Of a DNA stretch of 16,462 nt, positions 7,011 through 13,338 are shown one piece after another. Under the pieces are notes generated by a model. That model saw nothing but the letters and a program-made list of their open reading frames with translations, had not been told where the DNA came from and searched no databases. Source of the DNA: an uncultured Maritalea sp. GTDB taxonomy: Bacteria > Pseudomonadota > Alphaproteobacteria > Rhizobiales > Devosiaceae. Each line of letters opens with the position of its first letter. Position 1 is the first letter of the stretch. A program made the translations under genes and the position numbers. The stretch lies in assembly GCA_913055925.1 (NCBI GenBank), contig CAJXLH010000021.1, positions 1-16,462 on the forward strand, in the 5' to 3' direction.

Positions 7011-7838
7011 ATGAAATTCTTCAACCTTGTGCAGACGACGATTTTTGCGCTTTGCGGTGCGTTCTTTTTGAGCTTGTCCGGCGCTCAGGCTCAGCAAATC
7101 CCAAACCATAGCGACGCGTCGCAGCACGAGGATGTGTTTGATCTTGCGCGCGTACCGTCTATCCGGTTTTTGACAACGAGCGATTTCCCACCCTTCAACT
7201 TCGAAGATGCTGGCGGCAACTTAATCGGCTTTAATGTGGACTTGGCAAAAGCGCTTTGTGCCGAGATCAAAGTTGACTGCACCATGCAGGCGTGGCCCTG
7301 GGCGCAGCTGGAAACAGCCATGAAAAACGGGCAAGGCGACGCTGCGATTGCCGGATTAGCCATTGATGAAGCCAACGCCGCAAAATATTTGTTTTCCCGT
7401 ACATATCTCAAACTGCCGGCGCGCTTTGTCGGGGCCCAGGCAGATTTATCGGAATTTGAACCAACGACGATCACTAAAGAGATCGGCGTGCGCGAAGGCT
7501 CGCGCCATATGGATTTCTTGGCGAACTACTTCCCGCAGTTAAAGCTAAAACCGTTTGAAAACGAACTGGCGATTTTTGAAGCTTTGCAAAACGGAGAGCT
7601 GAGCTTTGGGTTTGTTGACGGGATGCGCGCGTCTTTTTGGCTCAACCAAACCGAGTGCTGTCAGTTTTTGGGCGGGCCATATTTTGACAGCGAATATTTC
7701 GGTTCGGGACTAGCGGTTGCCGTGTCGACCGACCTGCCGGACGTCAAACGTGTGATCAATATCGGGCTACGCCGGCTCAACGAAAAAGGCAAATTTGCCG
7801 AGTTGTACCTCAAGTGGTTCCCGGTGGGCTTTTACTGA
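7011..7838 (+). CDS. periplasmic solute-binding protein, amino-acid (family 3) type
   Basis: A 275-residue protein with a clear Sec signal peptide: basic start, hydrophobic stretch at 7-24 and probable cleavage at AQA-Q (27/28). The mature part matches bacterial extracellular solute-binding protein family 3: IRFLTTSDFPPFNFEDAGGNLIGFNVDLAKALCAEI, then GDAAIAGLAIDEANAA and the second-lobe segment IGVREGSRHMDFL. The later FGFVDGMRASFWL and GLAVAVSTD also fit. Such proteins usually deliver polar amino acids to an ABC importer or act as sensor domains. No permease or ATPase gene is adjacent, so it is an orphan whose partner, if any, is elsewhere. Its 3' end overlaps the convergent desaturase gene by 29 bases. 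Confidence 0.88.
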   Translation: MKFFNLVQTTIFALCGAFFLSLSGAQAQQIPNHSDASQHEDVFDLARVPSIRFLTTSDFPPFNFEDAGGNLIGFNVDLAKALCAEIKVDCTMQAWPWAQLETAMKNGQGDAAIAGLAIDEANAAKYLFSRTYLKLPARFVGAQADLSEFEPTTITKEIGVREGSRHMDFLANYFPQLKLKPFENELAIFEALQNGELSFGFVDGMRASFWLNQTECCQFLGGPYFDSEYFGSGLAVAVSTDLPDVKRVINIGLRRLNEKGKFAELYLKWFPVGFY

Positions 7839-8685
7839 CCTCGTCGGTCTGTTGGGCTTTCTGCTTTCCAACAAATGGAAAACGAATTGACCACCAAAAA
7901 TGTTCCGGCCCTTCCTTTTGATAGTCATTCAGGCCGATGATCATGTCTTCGTGTCCAAGTTTCGGCTGATCAATATATGTACCAAACAGGCGGTCCCAAA
8001 GGCTGAGTGCAAACCCATAATTCGAGTTTGTCTCACCCACATCAACTGAGTGGTGAACGCGATGCATGTCTGGCGTGACGATAATCGGTCGAACGATGCG
8101 GTCGAGCCAAAGCGGGAGCTTTAAGTTGGCATGGTTGAAAAGGGCAGAGGCGTTTACAACGCCTTCAAAGATCACGACAATTACAGCATCCGCACCTAAA
8201 AACATCACAGCTGCGGCTTTTACAAATATTGAGAATAAGATCTCCAGCGGGTGAAACCGAATAGCTGTTGAAGCATCGATGTCATGATCGGCGTGATGGA
8301 CGCGGTGCAGGCGCCAAAGAACGGGAATTTTATGGGTCGCCCAATGCTGTCCCCAAATCACAAAATCAAGCACCAGAAATGCTATAGCCCATTCGATCCA
8401 GAGGGGCCAAACAAGCCAATTGAATAGCCCGAACCCCAACTGTTGCGCATAGATAGCGGCAAGGAGGGCCGTGATGGGGACAAGCAAATTGGCAAGCACA
8501 AGGGTGACGAGGGAAATCGTCGCGTAGCTTGAAATCAAAATACCGACATTGGTCGCCCAACGTTTGACCCGTGAATGGCGGCGCTTTCGACGCGGCCACA
8601 GAGCCTCTAGCAAAATCATCGCGGCGAAAACGGCGACAAAACTGCCAAATCGCCAAGCACCTTCGTTAATCCCTAGTTCTTCCAT
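7810..8685 (-). CDS. sterol desaturase / fatty acid hydroxylase family protein
   Basis: A 291-residue integral membrane di-iron enzyme family member. The three histidine clusters are present: HWATH (near 114-118), HRVHH (near 127-131, followed by ADHD) and HRVHH (near 208-212), with a further His in FNHAN near 185. Hydrophobic segments near 14-29, 47-80 and 91-112 precede the first cluster, and others lie near 150-180. The family introduces hydroxyl groups or double bonds into lipids or sterols using O2. The substrate here is unknown; hopanoid, carotenoid or fatty-acid modification are options. A GTG one codon upstream (8686-8688) is an alternative start; I prefer ATG 8685 because AGG lies seven bases before it. 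It overlaps the solute-binding protein gene at its 3' end, and an AT-rich palindrome sits just upstream. Confidence 0.88.
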   Translation of the reverse strand: MEELGINEGAWRFGSFVAVFAAMILLEALWPRRKRRHSRVKRWATNVGILISSYATISLVTLVLANLLVPITALLAAIYAQQLGFGLFNWLVWPLWIEWAIAFLVLDFVIWGQHWATHKIPVLWRLHRVHHADHDIDASTAIRFHPLEILFSIFVKAAAVMFLGADAVIVVIFEGVVNASALFNHANLKLPLWLDRIVRPIIVTPDMHRVHHSVDVGETNSNYGFALSLWDRLFGTYIDQPKLGHEDMIIGLNDYQKEGPEHFWWSIRFPFVGKQKAQQTDEVSKSPPGTT

Positions 8686-8694
8686 CACATTACC

Positions 8695-8716
8695 TATATT
8701 AGTTGTTGCTAATATA
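8695..8716. promoter_or_regulatory. AT-rich inverted repeat upstream of the desaturase gene
   Basis: TATATTAG (8695-8702), spacer TTGTTG, CTAATATA (8709-8716): perfect eight-base arms starting nine bases before the chosen start codon. On the minus strand the arms include TATATT/TAATAT words that could serve as a -10. Dyads of this shape are typical operators of dimeric winged-helix repressors such as MarR or ArsR proteins, but the regulator is not identified here. Confidence 0.45.
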
Positions 8717-8779
8717 TAACATGGCGCGCGATTATGCCATGCAAATCAACGCACCTTTGTGTGATCGAATGTGAGCCTG

Positions 8780-9187
8780 TTACGCGACGCGGTGACGCGC
8801 TTGGGCGGCAAGTTCAATCGCTGCTGAAGTCAGCTTGTCGATCTTAAGACGGTTACGTAGCAGCTCAAGAATTCGGATTTCTTCAGGCTGGATGTTTAGA
8901 TCAGCCGCCGCCACTTCAACTGCCACAGCGTAGGCCGTATCGCGCAACTTAGAAGGGATCGTATCTTCGATGAGATCGAGGATTTTCATCATGCCATTGT
9001 CATCATCCAAAACGTCAGCGCATTGACCGCAGACAAATGGAAGTGCTTCTTGCGAGAAGCCACTAAAGACAGGCATGTTGCGCACCACAGAGCCAATGCG
9101 GCCCAATTCCTCGTCTGACATTTTACTGTCAGAAGCGGAAACGACCACCATGATGTAAACAAGTGCTTCTTGTGGCGTGATGGACAT
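8780..9187 (-). CDS. TerB family (tellurite resistance-like) protein
   Basis: A 135-residue all-helical cytoplasmic protein of the TerB-like superfamily. Two acidic turn motifs, SASDSKMSDEELGRI (near residues 17-31) and AAADLNIQPEEIRIL (near 93-107), are the paired metal-binding-type loops of the fold. The spacing and the ending (AAQARHR) resemble small TerB-like proteins widespread in rhizobia. No other ter genes lie nearby, so a role in tellurite resistance should not be assumed. Start ATG 9187 has a good GGAG seven bases upstream. It is divergent from lysK. A weak promoter candidate for this gene is TTGAAA (9240-9245) and TAATTT (9216-9221), read on the minus strand with an 18-base spacer. 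Confidence 0.85.
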   Translation of the reverse strand: MSITPQEALVYIMVVVSASDSKMSDEELGRIGSVVRNMPVFSGFSQEALPFVCGQCADVLDDDNGMMKILDLIEDTIPSKLRDTAYAVAVEVAAADLNIQPEEIRILELLRNRLKIDKLTSAAIELAAQARHRVA

Positions 9188-9404
9188 GAGCTTACTCCGT
9201 TGTGCAAATCACGTGAAAATTACGAATGTTCCCGGTCAATTTCAAGCGCGAACTTTACCTTTATGGCATTTGGAAACGCACCGAACATTGACGCGATAGC
9301 CAAGGTATGCGAAATCGCCAAGATTGCTGCGCTTAATGGATTTTTGAGCAGCATCAATTACAAACAATCACCAATGAGATTTCCAACCAAAAAGGGCCGC
9401 CAAA
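9188..9404. promoter_or_regulatory. divergent intergenic region between the TerB gene and lysK
   Basis: 217 bases that should hold the promoters of both genes. The minus-strand pair TTGAAA (9240-9245) and TAATTT (9216-9221) with an 18-base spacer is a modest candidate for the TerB gene. For lysK, TTGACG at 9288-9293 lacks a partner at normal spacing. No T-box-like or other obvious leader structure is seen. An open frame from 9170 to 9430 crosses the region, but it has no ribosome binding site and runs over both gene starts. Confidence 0.35.
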
Positions 9405-11012
9405 ATGGCAAACACCCAAACAATTTTTGACGATGAATTTTACGCAATCGCTGCGGATGCGCGCGCATGGCCTTTCGAGGAAGCGAAAAAGATCGTCAAA
9501 CGGTTGGAGAAATCTCCTAAAGACGAGGTGATTTTTCAAACGGGATATGGCCCTTCAGGCTTGCCGCATATCGGTACATTTGGTGAAGTGGCACGCACAT
9601 CTATGGTGCGCACCGCGTTCCGTTTGCTGACTGGCGACAAAATCCCGTCAAAGATCGTTTGCTTTTCAGATGACATGGATGGCTTTCGCAAGGTGCCGAC
9701 AAATGTGCCGAACCAAGAGCATTTGGCGCAATATCTCGGTATGCCTTTGACGAAGGTTCCCGATCCGTTTTCTGACGAATATCCAAGTTTTGCGCACCAC
9801 AACAATGCACGCCTGCAAGCATTTTTGGATGAGTTTGGCTTTGAATATGAATTTGTCAGCTCAACCGACTATTACACTTCCGGCAAACTCGATGCTGCGT
9901 TATTGCGCATGCTTGAAGTTTACGATGATGTGATGAAAGTTATCCTGCCAACGCTCGGTGAAGAACGTCAAAAAACTTACTCACCGTTTTTGCCAATTTG
10001 CCCGCGCACCGGCCAAGTTTTGCAGGTGCCGATGATTGCACGCGATGTGGAAGCTGGCACGGTAACTTATGTTGATCCGGAAACCAGCGAAGAAGTGACT
10101 GTTCCGGTGACCGGCGGTGCTGTGAAATGTCAGTGGAAAGCTGACTGGGCACTGCGTTGGTATGCGCTAGGCGTTGACTACGAAATGTCAGGCAAGGACT
10201 TGATCGACAGCGTGCGCCTTTCTTCGCGCATTGTGCGGGCAATGGGCGGAACGCCGCCAGAAAGCCTTAGCTACGAGCTGTTCTTGGACGAAAAAGGCCA
10301 AAAGATTTCAAAGTCAAAAGGCAATGGCCTTTCAATGGAAGAATGGCTGACTTACGCGTCGCCAGAAAGCCTTGCGCTCTTCATGTATCAAAAGCCAAAA
10401 ACGGCAAAGAAATTGTACTTTGATGTGATCCCGAAAGCGGTGGATGAGTTTTACGCATTTTCGCGCTCGGCCAGCAAACAAACGACGGCGGAATTGTTGG
10501 AGAACCCAGCGACACACATCGCGGGGGACTATCCTCCAGCCCACGATTTGCCGATCAGCTTTGCCTTGTTGTTGAACTTGGTGTCAGCGGCCAATGCCGA
10601 AGACAGCGAAGTGCTTGGGGGTTTCATCTCGCGCTATGCGCCAGACGCGACACCTCAAACGCATCCGCAGCTTGATCGGTTGGTCGGTTATGCCATCCGT
10701 TACTTCAACGACTTTGTGAAACCGACTAAAAGCTTCCGCGCGGCAACGGAGCAAGAAGCGGCGGCTATGTCTGAATTGGCAAGTCGTCTCGACGAAGTTG
10801 AAGATGCAACAGATGCTGAAGCCATCCAAACGCTTGTGTTTGAAGTGGGTAAAAAGCATGAGTTTGAGCCGCTACGCAATTGGTTCAAAGCGCTTTATCA
10901 AGTGTTGCTTGGCCAAGACCAAGGCCCGCGCTTCGGTTCATTTATTGCGCTTTATGGCGTTGAAGAAACCAAAGCGCTTATCGCCAAAGGCCTAGCTGGC
11001 GATTTGGGTTAA
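9405..11012 (+). CDS. lysK: lysine--tRNA ligase, class I
   Basis: A 535-residue cytoplasmic enzyme that charges tRNA-Lys using ATP. It is the class I (archaeal-type) lysyl-tRNA synthetase that most alphaproteobacteria use instead of the class II LysS. The Rossmann-fold signatures are present: GPSGLPHIGTFGE (near residues 49-61, the HIGH motif as PHIG) and KISKSKGNG (300-308, the KMSKS loop). CFSDDMDGFRKVP (near 86-98), QWKADWALRW (near 243-252) and GKDLIDSV (near 263-270) are also characteristic. An AAAAAGGG ribosome binding site lies about eight bases before the ATG. The length is normal for the bacterial group. The gene is single, ends in a strong hairpin terminator, and is convergent with the S24 repressor gene. 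Confidence 0.96.
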   Translation: MANTQTIFDDEFYAIAADARAWPFEEAKKIVKRLEKSPKDEVIFQTGYGPSGLPHIGTFGEVARTSMVRTAFRLLTGDKIPSKIVCFSDDMDGFRKVPTNVPNQEHLAQYLGMPLTKVPDPFSDEYPSFAHHNNARLQAFLDEFGFEYEFVSSTDYYTSGKLDAALLRMLEVYDDVMKVILPTLGEERQKTYSPFLPICPRTGQVLQVPMIARDVEAGTVTYVDPETSEEVTVPVTGGAVKCQWKADWALRWYALGVDYEMSGKDLIDSVRLSSRIVRAMGGTPPESLSYELFLDEKGQKISKSKGNGLSMEEWLTYASPESLALFMYQKPKTAKKLYFDVIPKAVDEFYAFSRSASKQTTAELLENPATHIAGDYPPAHDLPISFALLLNLVSAANAEDSEVLGGFISRYAPDATPQTHPQLDRLVGYAIRYFNDFVKPTKSFRAATEQEAAAMSELASRLDEVEDATDAEAIQTLVFEVGKKHEFEPLRNWFKALYQVLLGQDQGPRFGSFIALYGVEETKALIAKGLAGDLG

Positions 11013-11035
11013 TTCTGCTCCTATTGAAAATTTGA

Positions 11036-11062
11036 GGGCTTCGCTACGGCGAGGCCCTTTTT
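11036..11062 (+). terminator. intrinsic terminator of lysK with UACG tetraloop
   Basis: A nine-base stem, GGGCTTCGC (11036-11044) with GCGAGGCCC (11049-11057), contains one T-G pair. It closes on the loop TACG through a C-G pair, the very stable C(UNCG)G tetraloop class, and is followed by five T. It lies 23 bases after the lysK stop. The T-run overlaps the minus-strand stop codon (11061-11063) of the repressor gene. Confidence 0.85.
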
Positions 11063-11696
11063 ATTGGCTGGCCCACAAAATGCGGGCGACCCAATCCACA
11101 TCGTTCATCGAAATTGAACGGGGAGGATGCTCGGGGTTCAATGAATGCAGCTCGATCAGGTTTGCTGTTTGGCGGTGCAAGATTTTCGCCATCACTTCAC
11201 CGTCATTTGTGCGCACCACCACGCGGTCGCCCCGGCGCACTTGTTCTGACGGCGAAACGATGATGACGTCGCCATCGCGATAAAGCGGCATCATGCTGTC
11301 GCCGCTCACTTCAAGCGCGTAGGTGTTGGAATTCGGACCAACCGGGATGTTCACTTCGTCCCAACCTTGCCCGACGGGAAAACCACCACTGTCGAAAAAT
11401 CCACCAGCACCGGCCTGCGCAAATCCTAGAAGTGGTAACATCGCCTGGTGACTGTCACGTTGTTCATAAACGCCGCCGCCGGCCAAAAACTGGTCCATGC
11501 TTTCATCAACAGTTTCGAGAACTTTGGCGATGCTTTCAGTTGATGGCCAACGTTCACGACCATCTTTGGAAATGCGTTTAGACGGGTTAAACGCTGTTGG
11601 ATCTAGGCCTGCCAGCCGCGCAAGACCCGAAACGGAAAGGCCACGTCGCTGCGCAAGCGAGTCAATTGCCGACCAAATAGCGCCGTGGGTGATCAT
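11061..11696 (-). CDS. XRE helix-turn-helix repressor with S24 (LexA-like) peptidase domain
   Basis: A 211-residue regulator. The N-terminal region (about 3-70) is an XRE-type helix-turn-helix: LAQRRGLSVSGLARLAGLDPTAFN, then TESIAKVL. The C-terminal region (about 88-205) is an S24 peptidase domain with Ser134 in SGDSMMP and Lys171 in VMAKILHR, the Ser/Lys dyad of LexA and CI. FAQAGAGGFFD (near 92-102) offers Ala-Gly bonds at the position where LexA-type proteins cut themselves. The dyad is intact, so RecA-stimulated self-cleavage is possible but unproven. No prophage genes are adjacent, which argues for a chromosomal regulator rather than a phage repressor; similar genes are common in Hyphomicrobiales. 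The leader before ATG 11696 is A-rich with only a distant GGA. A short dyad at 11736-11749 may be its own operator. Confidence 0.9.
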   Translation of the reverse strand: MITHGAIWSAIDSLAQRRGLSVSGLARLAGLDPTAFNPSKRISKDGRERWPSTESIAKVLETVDESMDQFLAGGGVYEQRDSHQAMLPLLGFAQAGAGGFFDSGGFPVGQGWDEVNIPVGPNSNTYALEVSGDSMMPLYRDGDVIIVSPSEQVRRGDRVVVRTNDGEVMAKILHRQTANLIELHSLNPEHPPRSISMNDVDWVARILWASQ

Positions 11697-11735
11697 TTTT
11701 TTTATATCCGTTAAAAGGAATTATTTCTGCCAAAA

Positions 11736-11749
11736 AGGACAGAAGTCCT
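11736..11749. promoter_or_regulatory. AGGAC-agaa-GTCCT dyad between the repressor gene and the DUF952 gene
   Basis: Perfect five-base arms with a four-base spacer, 40 bases before the repressor start and 123 bases before the divergent DUF952 start. Size and position suit a dimeric XRE/CI-type operator used for autorepression. It is the only compact dyad I see in this 176-base gap. Assignment to this regulator is inference. Confidence 0.35.
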
Positions 11750-11872
11750 AAAACAGTTAACTTTCAATAAAGATATTGTAAAGTGCTAATAGGTGTCCCC
11801 AAGAGTTTTCTTGCTTGTTTCGCCAATATTTCCTAAAGCCCAAGTAACCAATAATTGCCTCAAGATATTGCA

Positions 11873-12211
11873 ATGAAAATTTACAAAGTGTGCGGCCAGT
11901 CCCATTGGCAAAAAGCGCAAGAAGATGGCGTTTTTACCGGCGTTGCTATCGACCTTAGCGACGGTTTCATCCACTTTTCAGCTGCGGATCAACTCGCCGA
12001 AACGCTTGAGAAGCACTTCACAGGTCAAACAGATTTGGTTTTGCTGACCATTGACGCAGAAGCCATCGCAAAAGATTTGAAGTGGGAGCCTTCTCGGGGT
12101 GGCGCACTTTTTCCGCATCTTTATGCGGACCTTCCCTTGAACGCGATTACGAACGAGCATCAGCTTCAATCAGATGATGCTGGAAAATTCATCCTGCCAG
12201 AAAGTCTATAG
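11873..12211 (+). CDS. DUF952 domain-containing protein
   Basis: A 112-residue protein matching DUF952: IYKVCGQSHWQKAQEDGVF near the start, DLSDGFIHFSAADQLAET (near residues 26-43), KHFTGQTDLVLLTID and the strongly conserved WEPSRGGALFPHLYADLPL (near 72-90). Its biochemical role is unknown to me; the fold has been related to ADP-ribosyl-type enzymes, but I cannot judge activity here. A TTG at 11855 would add six residues; I chose ATG 11873 because IYK normally follows the start directly. Neither has a good ribosome binding site. The stop is three bases before pyrD, so the two genes are cotranscribed, an arrangement frequent in rhizobial genomes. Confidence 0.88.
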   Translation: MKIYKVCGQSHWQKAQEDGVFTGVAIDLSDGFIHFSAADQLAETLEKHFTGQTDLVLLTIDAEAIAKDLKWEPSRGGALFPHLYADLPLNAITNEHQLQSDDAGKFILPESL

Positions 12212-12214
12212 ATC

Positions 12215-13330
12215 ATGGTTTTGAGCCACTTCGCCAAGTTTTTAAGCCAACCCGTGGTGCAAAATCTGTCGCGTGACGCTTTGTTGCGCCTTGATCCGGA
12301 AACGGCGCACGGCCTGACCATCAACGCATTGAAATTGGGTGCCGTCGCACCGCAAGAAACCGCTGATCCAAAGTTTTTTGAAACAGAAATTGCGGGGTTG
12401 TTGCTCAAAAACCCTATCGGCATGGCCGCGGGTTTTGACAAAAACGCGGAAGTGCCAAACCAACTTTCTGATATTGGGTTTGGTTTTGCTGAAGTGGGGA
12501 CGATCACGCCACGTCCTCAGGACGGTAATCCTAAGCCGCGTTTATTCCGTGTCGCGGAAAAAGACGGTGTGATCAACCGCATGGGCTTTAACAATGAAGG
12601 CCATATGGCGGCTTATGAACGGCTCACCAAAAACAAAAAGCCTGGCGTAACAATTGGCGTGAATGTCGGCGCGAACAAAGATAGCGAAGACTTTGTGGCC
12701 GACTATGTCGAAGGCGTCACGCGCTTCGCGCCGTTGGCAGACTATTTAACGGTCAACATTTCATCGCCAAATACGCCGGGGCTGCGTGACTTGCAGTCTG
12801 CCGAGGCGTTGAAGAGGTTGTTAGGTGAAACCTTGCACGCGCGCGCTCAGGCGGCGGTGCGGGTGCCTGTGTTCCTAAAGCTTGCTCCGGATCTTGATGA
12901 AAAGGCGATGGACGAGATTGTCGACGTTATTCGCCAAGTTGATCTTGATGGCTTGATCATCTCAAACACGACCTTGTCGCGTGAACAGGTTACAGGTTGC
13001 GAAAATGCAGACGAAGCAGGTGGCTTGAGCGGCAAACCGCTCTTCAATTTCTCCACAATGCGTCTCGCGCAAATGCGCATGCGTGTGGGCAATGAACTGC
13101 CGATCATTGGGGTAGGTGGCATTCACTCAGCCAAGTCTGCCGAGGCAAAGCTTGCTGCAGGTGCGAATGCAATCCAACTTTATAGTGCGCTTGTGTTTGG
13201 CGGCATGGAATTGCTGCGCGACATTAAAAACGGTTTGGCCGTGAAAATCCGTAAAGACAAACTGGCCAATATCAGTGAACTGTCTTCAACCGATGTTGAA
13301 GCATGGGCGAACGGCAAAGCCGAAATCTAA
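12215..13330 (+). CDS. pyrD: dihydroorotate dehydrogenase (quinone), class 2
   Basis: A 371-residue FMN enzyme that oxidises dihydroorotate to orotate in pyrimidine synthesis, passing electrons to the quinone pool at the inner membrane. The N-terminal helices (about 1-40, with DPETAHGLTINAL) are the class 2 membrane-associating extension. Conserved segments are NPIGMAAGFDKNAEV (66-80), NRMGFNNEG (121-129), NISSPNTPGLRDLQ (181-194, with Ser184 the expected catalytic base), FLKLAPDLDE, ISNTT, GGLSGKPL and the FMN-phosphate region IIGVGGIHSAKSAEAKLAAGA. The length is normal. It is the second gene after DUF952. Its stop codon lies inside a hairpin shared with the convergent MATE gene. Confidence 0.96.
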   Translation: MVLSHFAKFLSQPVVQNLSRDALLRLDPETAHGLTINALKLGAVAPQETADPKFFETEIAGLLLKNPIGMAAGFDKNAEVPNQLSDIGFGFAEVGTITPRPQDGNPKPRLFRVAEKDGVINRMGFNNEGHMAAYERLTKNKKPGVTIGVNVGANKDSEDFVADYVEGVTRFAPLADYLTVNISSPNTPGLRDLQSAEALKRLLGETLHARAQAAVRVPVFLKLAPDLDEKAMDEIVDVIRQVDLDGLIISNTTLSREQVTGCENADEAGGLSGKPLFNFSTMRLAQMRMRVGNELPIIGVGGIHSAKSAEAKLAAGANAIQLYSALVFGGMELLRDIKNGLAVKIRKDKLANISELSSTDVEAWANGKAEI

Positions 13331-13338
13331 TTTCGGCT
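13318..13338. terminator. perfect hairpin over the pyrD and MATE stop codons
   Basis: AGCCGAAAT (13318-13326), loop CTA, ATTTCGGCT (13330-13338). The nine-base arms are perfect. It includes the pyrD stop TAA (13328-13330) and two bases of the minus-strand stop (13337-13339). There is no T-run on either side, so it may act as a pause, end-protecting or bidirectional terminator element rather than a canonical terminator. Confidence 0.5.

Noticed and set aside
8780..9187. Tellurite-resistance operon
   Set aside because: Only a single TerB-like domain gene is present, without terA, terC, terD or terZ neighbours.
9288..9316. TTGACG as a -35 element for lysK
   Set aside because: No -10-like word occurs 16-18 bases downstream; TATGCG is only 12 bases away.
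9170..9430. Plus-strand open frame of 86 codons between the TerB gene and lysK
   Set aside because: It overlaps the starts of both real genes, has no ribosome binding site and resembles no protein family.
11757..11771. CtrA-like box TTAA-N7-TAAA upstream of DUF952-pyrD
   Set aside because: Only seven of eight half-site bases match the TTAA-N7-TTAA consensus, and such matches are common in AT-rich gaps.
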